Origin: Gallibacter sp963634825
GTDB taxonomy: Bacteria; Bacillota; Clostridia; Peptostreptococcales; Anaerovoracaceae
NCBI GenBank assembly: GCA_963634825.1
Contig: CAVHCP010000014.1
Span: forward strand, 1-30,444
DNA: 30,444 nucleotides
Reading direction: 5' to 3'
Shown: positions 28,073-30,444 of the stretch, in pieces
Layout: every line of letters starts with the position of its first letter
Numbering within the stretch: position 1 is the first letter of the stretch
The notes under the pieces: model-generated
What the model saw: the letters and a program-made list of their open reading frames with translations, nothing else
Told to the model about the DNA's origin: nothing
Databases searched by the model: none
Translations under genes and position numbers: made by a program

Positions 28073-29247
28073 TTAAATTTCACGATAAGTACGGCAATGG
28101 ACTTTCGTTTTGTGACTTTATCGAGGTGCAATGGACAAGGCGCTGGAGCTCTGCAGGAGAGTTTACCGTATATATGGCGGCAAAGGATTATAATCCTGAC
28201 ATAAAGTATGTTAAAAACACCGACCGACCTGAAACGGGTATGGTAATGAAAACTGTATATAGCGAAAGTAGTAACGGTGAATTTGTGACACTGTCAGGGT
28301 TTTTCCTCGAAAAGGTTGCAGACTTTGGACAGATAATTTTTAACTATGAGCAATCTTTTTCGGCAGGGTCGACACTCTTTGAAGATTTAATGATAAAAGG
28401 CTTTAGAACTCCATTTGATGAGGGCGGAAAGCCTTTTTATTATAATCTTTACAGATATGCGATTGATGAAAATTCACAATTCCCGTCATCAGGCTTTGAT
28501 ATAAATATCGAAAAAGGCACAGGAGTCGGCACGGCATTTTATGACATACTTTCTGCAAGCGGATACTCTTTTGTGTGCAGTCCGTGGTTTAACCCTCTTG
28601 GGAAAGTAAGAGAAGAAACGGAGCCACTGATTGGACTTGAGTTTTTATTTAAAGCCCCAAGAGACTTGACGGACAAAGTCTTTTTCGGCAAACAGTATTA
28701 TAACGCATCAAGCATAAATTATACGCTCGATGAATCAAATATAAAATCGCAATATGTCATATCGCAAGAAAATTTGCAAGGTGATATATCAAAATGGACG
28801 GGCACAGGCAAATTTTACATTGTAGATACAGAATTTGTAGAAGGTAATCAGATCCTAATCGGCAGAGAGAACTATTTGAATGAAAGCAACAGACCGTCAA
28901 ATATCGGTTACTGCCTGCCTATGAAAGCGTATACAACTAATGTCGACGGCGTGGAACTTGTACCTGCAAATGTGTCAAAAATCATTTCACAAATGAAACA
29001 GCAAGCACAGGTGGATATGCTCAACAATTATAAGATTGAGGAAATCGAAGTTGAAGCGTTGCAAAACCGATTTTATTATCTAACAGATTATGACCTCGGA
29101 GATAAATGTACAATCGTGCTTGATGCGTTAAATCAAATGTGGACTGCACGCATTGAAGAGGTTCGAGAGGTGCACAAAAATAATATGGTGGAGATAGAAC
29201 TTGTATTTGGTACTCCACGCAAGACGAAATGGAGGGAATTAAAATGA
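28069..29247 (+). CDS. Tail-tip protein (ReqiPepy6 gp37-like, Tal position)
   Basis: 392 residues. MIKFHDKYGNGLSFCDF and EVQWTRRWSSAGEFTVYMAAKDYN resemble the gp37-like family (tail tip) that holds the hub position next to Dit. No catalytic endopeptidase domain is seen at its end, so it may be a pure hub. Its tail (LGDKCTIVLDALNQMWTARIEEVREVHK) is typical of the family. Overlaps its neighbours by ATGA. Confidence 0.85.
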   Translation: MIKFHDKYGNGLSFCDFIEVQWTRRWSSAGEFTVYMAAKDYNPDIKYVKNTDRPETGMVMKTVYSESSNGEFVTLSGFFLEKVADFGQIIFNYEQSFSAGSTLFEDLMIKGFRTPFDEGGKPFYYNLYRYAIDENSQFPSSGFDINIEKGTGVGTAFYDILSASGYSFVCSPWFNPLGKVREETEPLIGLEFLFKAPRDLTDKVFFGKQYYNASSINYTLDESNIKSQYVISQENLQGDISKWTGTGKFYIVDTEFVEGNQILIGRENYLNESNRPSNIGYCLPMKAYTTNVDGVELVPANVSKIISQMKQQAQVDMLNNYKIEEIEVEALQNRFYYLTDYDLGDKCTIVLDALNQMWTARIEEVREVHKNNMVEIELVFGTPRKTKWRELK

Positions 29248-30056
29248 TAAGTTATCCTTTTGAGAGCTTAAACACAGGCACGGAAGCAAGTCCGGTCTAT
29301 GATAGGGCAATAACTGCCCAAATGGAGCGAAATTTTAACAAGATGAGATACACAAACGGTGTATTTTCGACACCGACAAATGGCTTACAGGTACAAGCAA
29401 AAAGCGGTATGACTGTATGCGTAAAAACGGGAGGTTGCCATATAGAGGGAGCACTTGGTGTGCTTGAAAGCGAACTTGATATTACTATAAATTCTACATC
29501 AAATTCATACAGCAGGATAGATAGGATAGTAGCACGCTTTGACACTTCTACACCCGTTCGTGCAATCGAAATATATAAAAAAGAGGGTGTAATGAGCACA
29601 ACTCCAATGCCACCTGACATTATTCAAGAGAGCAACTATTATGAGTTGGTGCTTGCGGATATAAAGGTAACTCCGGGGATGACAACTATAACTAACAGCT
29701 CAATAACAGACCAGAGGGAGAATACAGCGCTTTGCGGTATAGTTGTGCCTGCAATACCTACGCCACTTGACCTTGATGATTTGTATTTACAATATCAGGC
29801 AAGCCTTGATGAGTATTTAGAGATTGTAGCGGAAGCACTTGATGAGACTACAGCGGTACATCTGCAAAATCTCATTGAAGCACTTGACGCTCGGCTAACA
29901 ACCGCCGAAGGCAAGATAACTAATCTGCAAACCAGAACAACAACCGCCGAAACAAACATCACTAACATCGAAGACGATATTGAAATAAGCGAAGCGACCA
30001 AAACCGCCTTCAAAAACCTCGGCTGGACACCACCAACAGGGGGGGGCAGTAATTAA
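29244..30056 (+). CDS. Baseplate or tail-fibre protein, N-terminal part
   Basis: 270 residues from the ATG at 29244 (GGAGGG upstream, ATGA overlap with the hub gene). The N-terminal region (about 1-175, beginning ISYPFESLNTGTEASPVYDR) is a beta-rich baseplate-like domain common in Firmicutes siphophages. After it comes a helical, coiled-coil stalk (about 176-260, LEIVAEALDETTAVHLQNLI and TTAEGKITNLQ). It ends at TGGGSN right after eight Gs. An intact receptor-binding domain follows in the +1 frame, so this may be a truncated fibre. Confidence 0.82.
   Translation: MISYPFESLNTGTEASPVYDRAITAQMERNFNKMRYTNGVFSTPTNGLQVQAKSGMTVCVKTGGCHIEGALGVLESELDITINSTSNSYSRIDRIVARFDTSTPVRAIEIYKKEGVMSTTPMPPDIIQESNYYELVLADIKVTPGMTTITNSSITDQRENTALCGIVVPAIPTPLDLDDLYLQYQASLDEYLEIVAEALDETTAVHLQNLIEALDARLTTAEGKITNLQTRTTTAETNITNIEDDIEISEATKTAFKNLGWTPPTGGGSN
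30039..30046 (+). repeat. Eight-G homopolymer tract, possible contingency locus
   Basis: Eight consecutive Gs between ACA and CAG, in a genome of low G+C where long G-runs are rare. Removing one G joins the preceding fibre gene to the following frame with no stop. Sequencing error in the homopolymer is the main alternative. Confidence 0.7.
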
Positions 30057-30060
30057 CAGC

Positions 30061-30423
30061 TTGCTTAACTGGATTGCGCAAAAAAATCTCATAATTGACG
30101 AGGGCACGACAGACGGCTGGAGTTGGCGCGAGTACGCAGATGGCAGGATCGAGGCTGAAAAAACTGTGCTTAACGCCAAACCTACTCCCGATCAGGGATC
30201 CTCACCTGTCTACTACGCCAATACGCCTTTATTGTATACCGTTCCCTCTTTTTTAAGCGAGTGGACGGGTTGGGTAGTTCAAACGAATACGACTGGCTAC
30301 AACTCGGTTCACGCTTTTGCAAAAAGCACTACTCAAATCGGTGTCCGATATGTACAATTTTATGGCTCGAAAGGGGCGACGGCGCAAATAAGCTTCGTGT
30401 TACACCTCGTCGGCAAGAGGTAG
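30061..30423 (+). CDS. Tail-fibre receptor-binding domain, likely the C-terminal part of the previous gene
   Basis: 120 residues open from TTG at 30061, but the frame stays open upstream to the G tract (GG-AVINSLLNW), and there is no ATG or ribosome site. The sequence LIIDEGTTDGWSWREYADGR is the start of a fibre-tip domain like those at the end of many clostridial phage tail proteins (usually EQGTSGIWTYRKW). It ends in a strand-rich GVRYVQFYG...FVLHLVGK. I read it as the receptor-binding end of the protein encoded at 29244. Confidence 0.72.
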   Translation: MLNWIAQKNLIIDEGTTDGWSWREYADGRIEAEKTVLNAKPTPDQGSSPVYYANTPLLYTVPSFLSEWTGWVVQTNTTGYNSVHAFAKSTTQIGVRYVQFYGSKGATAQISFVLHLVGKR

Positions 30424-30444
30424 CGCAATCCTTTTTTTAGAAAG

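Larger units (their letters stand above)
3271..30444. mobile_element. Temperate siphovirus prophage (left part; right end outside window)
   Basis: Integrase, CI-like repressor, recombination and replication genes, late regulator, terminase, head, neck and tail genes follow in classical siphophage order. The left boundary lies between the ychF stop (3270) and the integrase end (3431). The window stops after the tail-tip genes, so holin, endolysin and attR are not seen and the att core cannot be fixed. Head and tail genes look intact, so the prophage may be functional apart from the possible frameshift at its last tail gene. Confidence 0.95.

Overview
The window is low-G+C Firmicutes DNA, most likely a clostridial-type bacterium; the genus cannot be read from it. 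The left 3.3 kb is ordinary chromosome: pyrE, a class B sortase, lgt and ychF, all on the + strand and nearly overlapping. From about 3.3 kb to the right edge it is a temperate siphovirus prophage that continues beyond the window, so only the left junction is present.

Prophage layout. (1) Lysogeny block: a tyrosine integrase (-) with four 11-bp repeats at its end, a candidate small RNA, and a LexA/CI-like self-cleaving repressor (-). It diverges from an early promoter whose -35/-10 spacer is a perfect 17-bp palindrome, repeated almost exactly after a Cro-like gene. (2) Early block 6.1-12.9 kb: Xis-like protein, small regulators, ERF-like annealing protein, YqaJ-like exonuclease, HNH-like and NinB-like proteins, a replisome organizer with six 11-bp iterons and an AT-rich tract inside its gene (probable origin), DnaC-like loader, a 3D-domain protein, SSB, a resolvase-like nuclease, MazG-like enzyme and an ArpU/RinA-like regulator, closed by a terminator. 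(3) A 1.8-kb regulatory zone at 12.95-14.75 kb holds tiny membrane peptides, three ribbon-helix-helix-like genes and two look-alike promoters with tandem TGAC repeats one helical turn apart. (4) Late operon 14.75 kb to the end: terS, terL, portal, minor head protein, accessory genes, Prp protease, scaffold, capsid, neck genes, major tail protein, frameshifted tail chaperones, tape measure, Dit, Tal-like and a terminal fibre or baseplate protein.

Most interesting points. First, a repeated module occurs three times (5.46-6.06 kb +, 12.98-13.53 kb +, 14.69-14.20 kb -): promoter with an inverted repeat in its spacer, 27-34-aa hydrophobic peptide, GC hairpin, convergent promoter whose -35 box touches the next start codon, second small hydrophobic peptide, then a small DNA-binding protein. 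It resembles a type I toxin-antitoxin (Fst/Hol-Tox-like) unit extended by two genes. Second, the minor head protein ends in an R-S-ExE ADP-ribosyltransferase domain in AT-richer DNA, followed by an overlapping small cysteine-containing gene that could be its protector. Third, the phage encodes its own Prp protease, and scaffold, capsid and major tail protein all start with the same KLQLFA tag, which resembles the Prp cleavage motif. Fourth, an eight-G tract separates the terminal tail protein from an in-register continuation in another frame, suggesting a phase-variable tail fibre.
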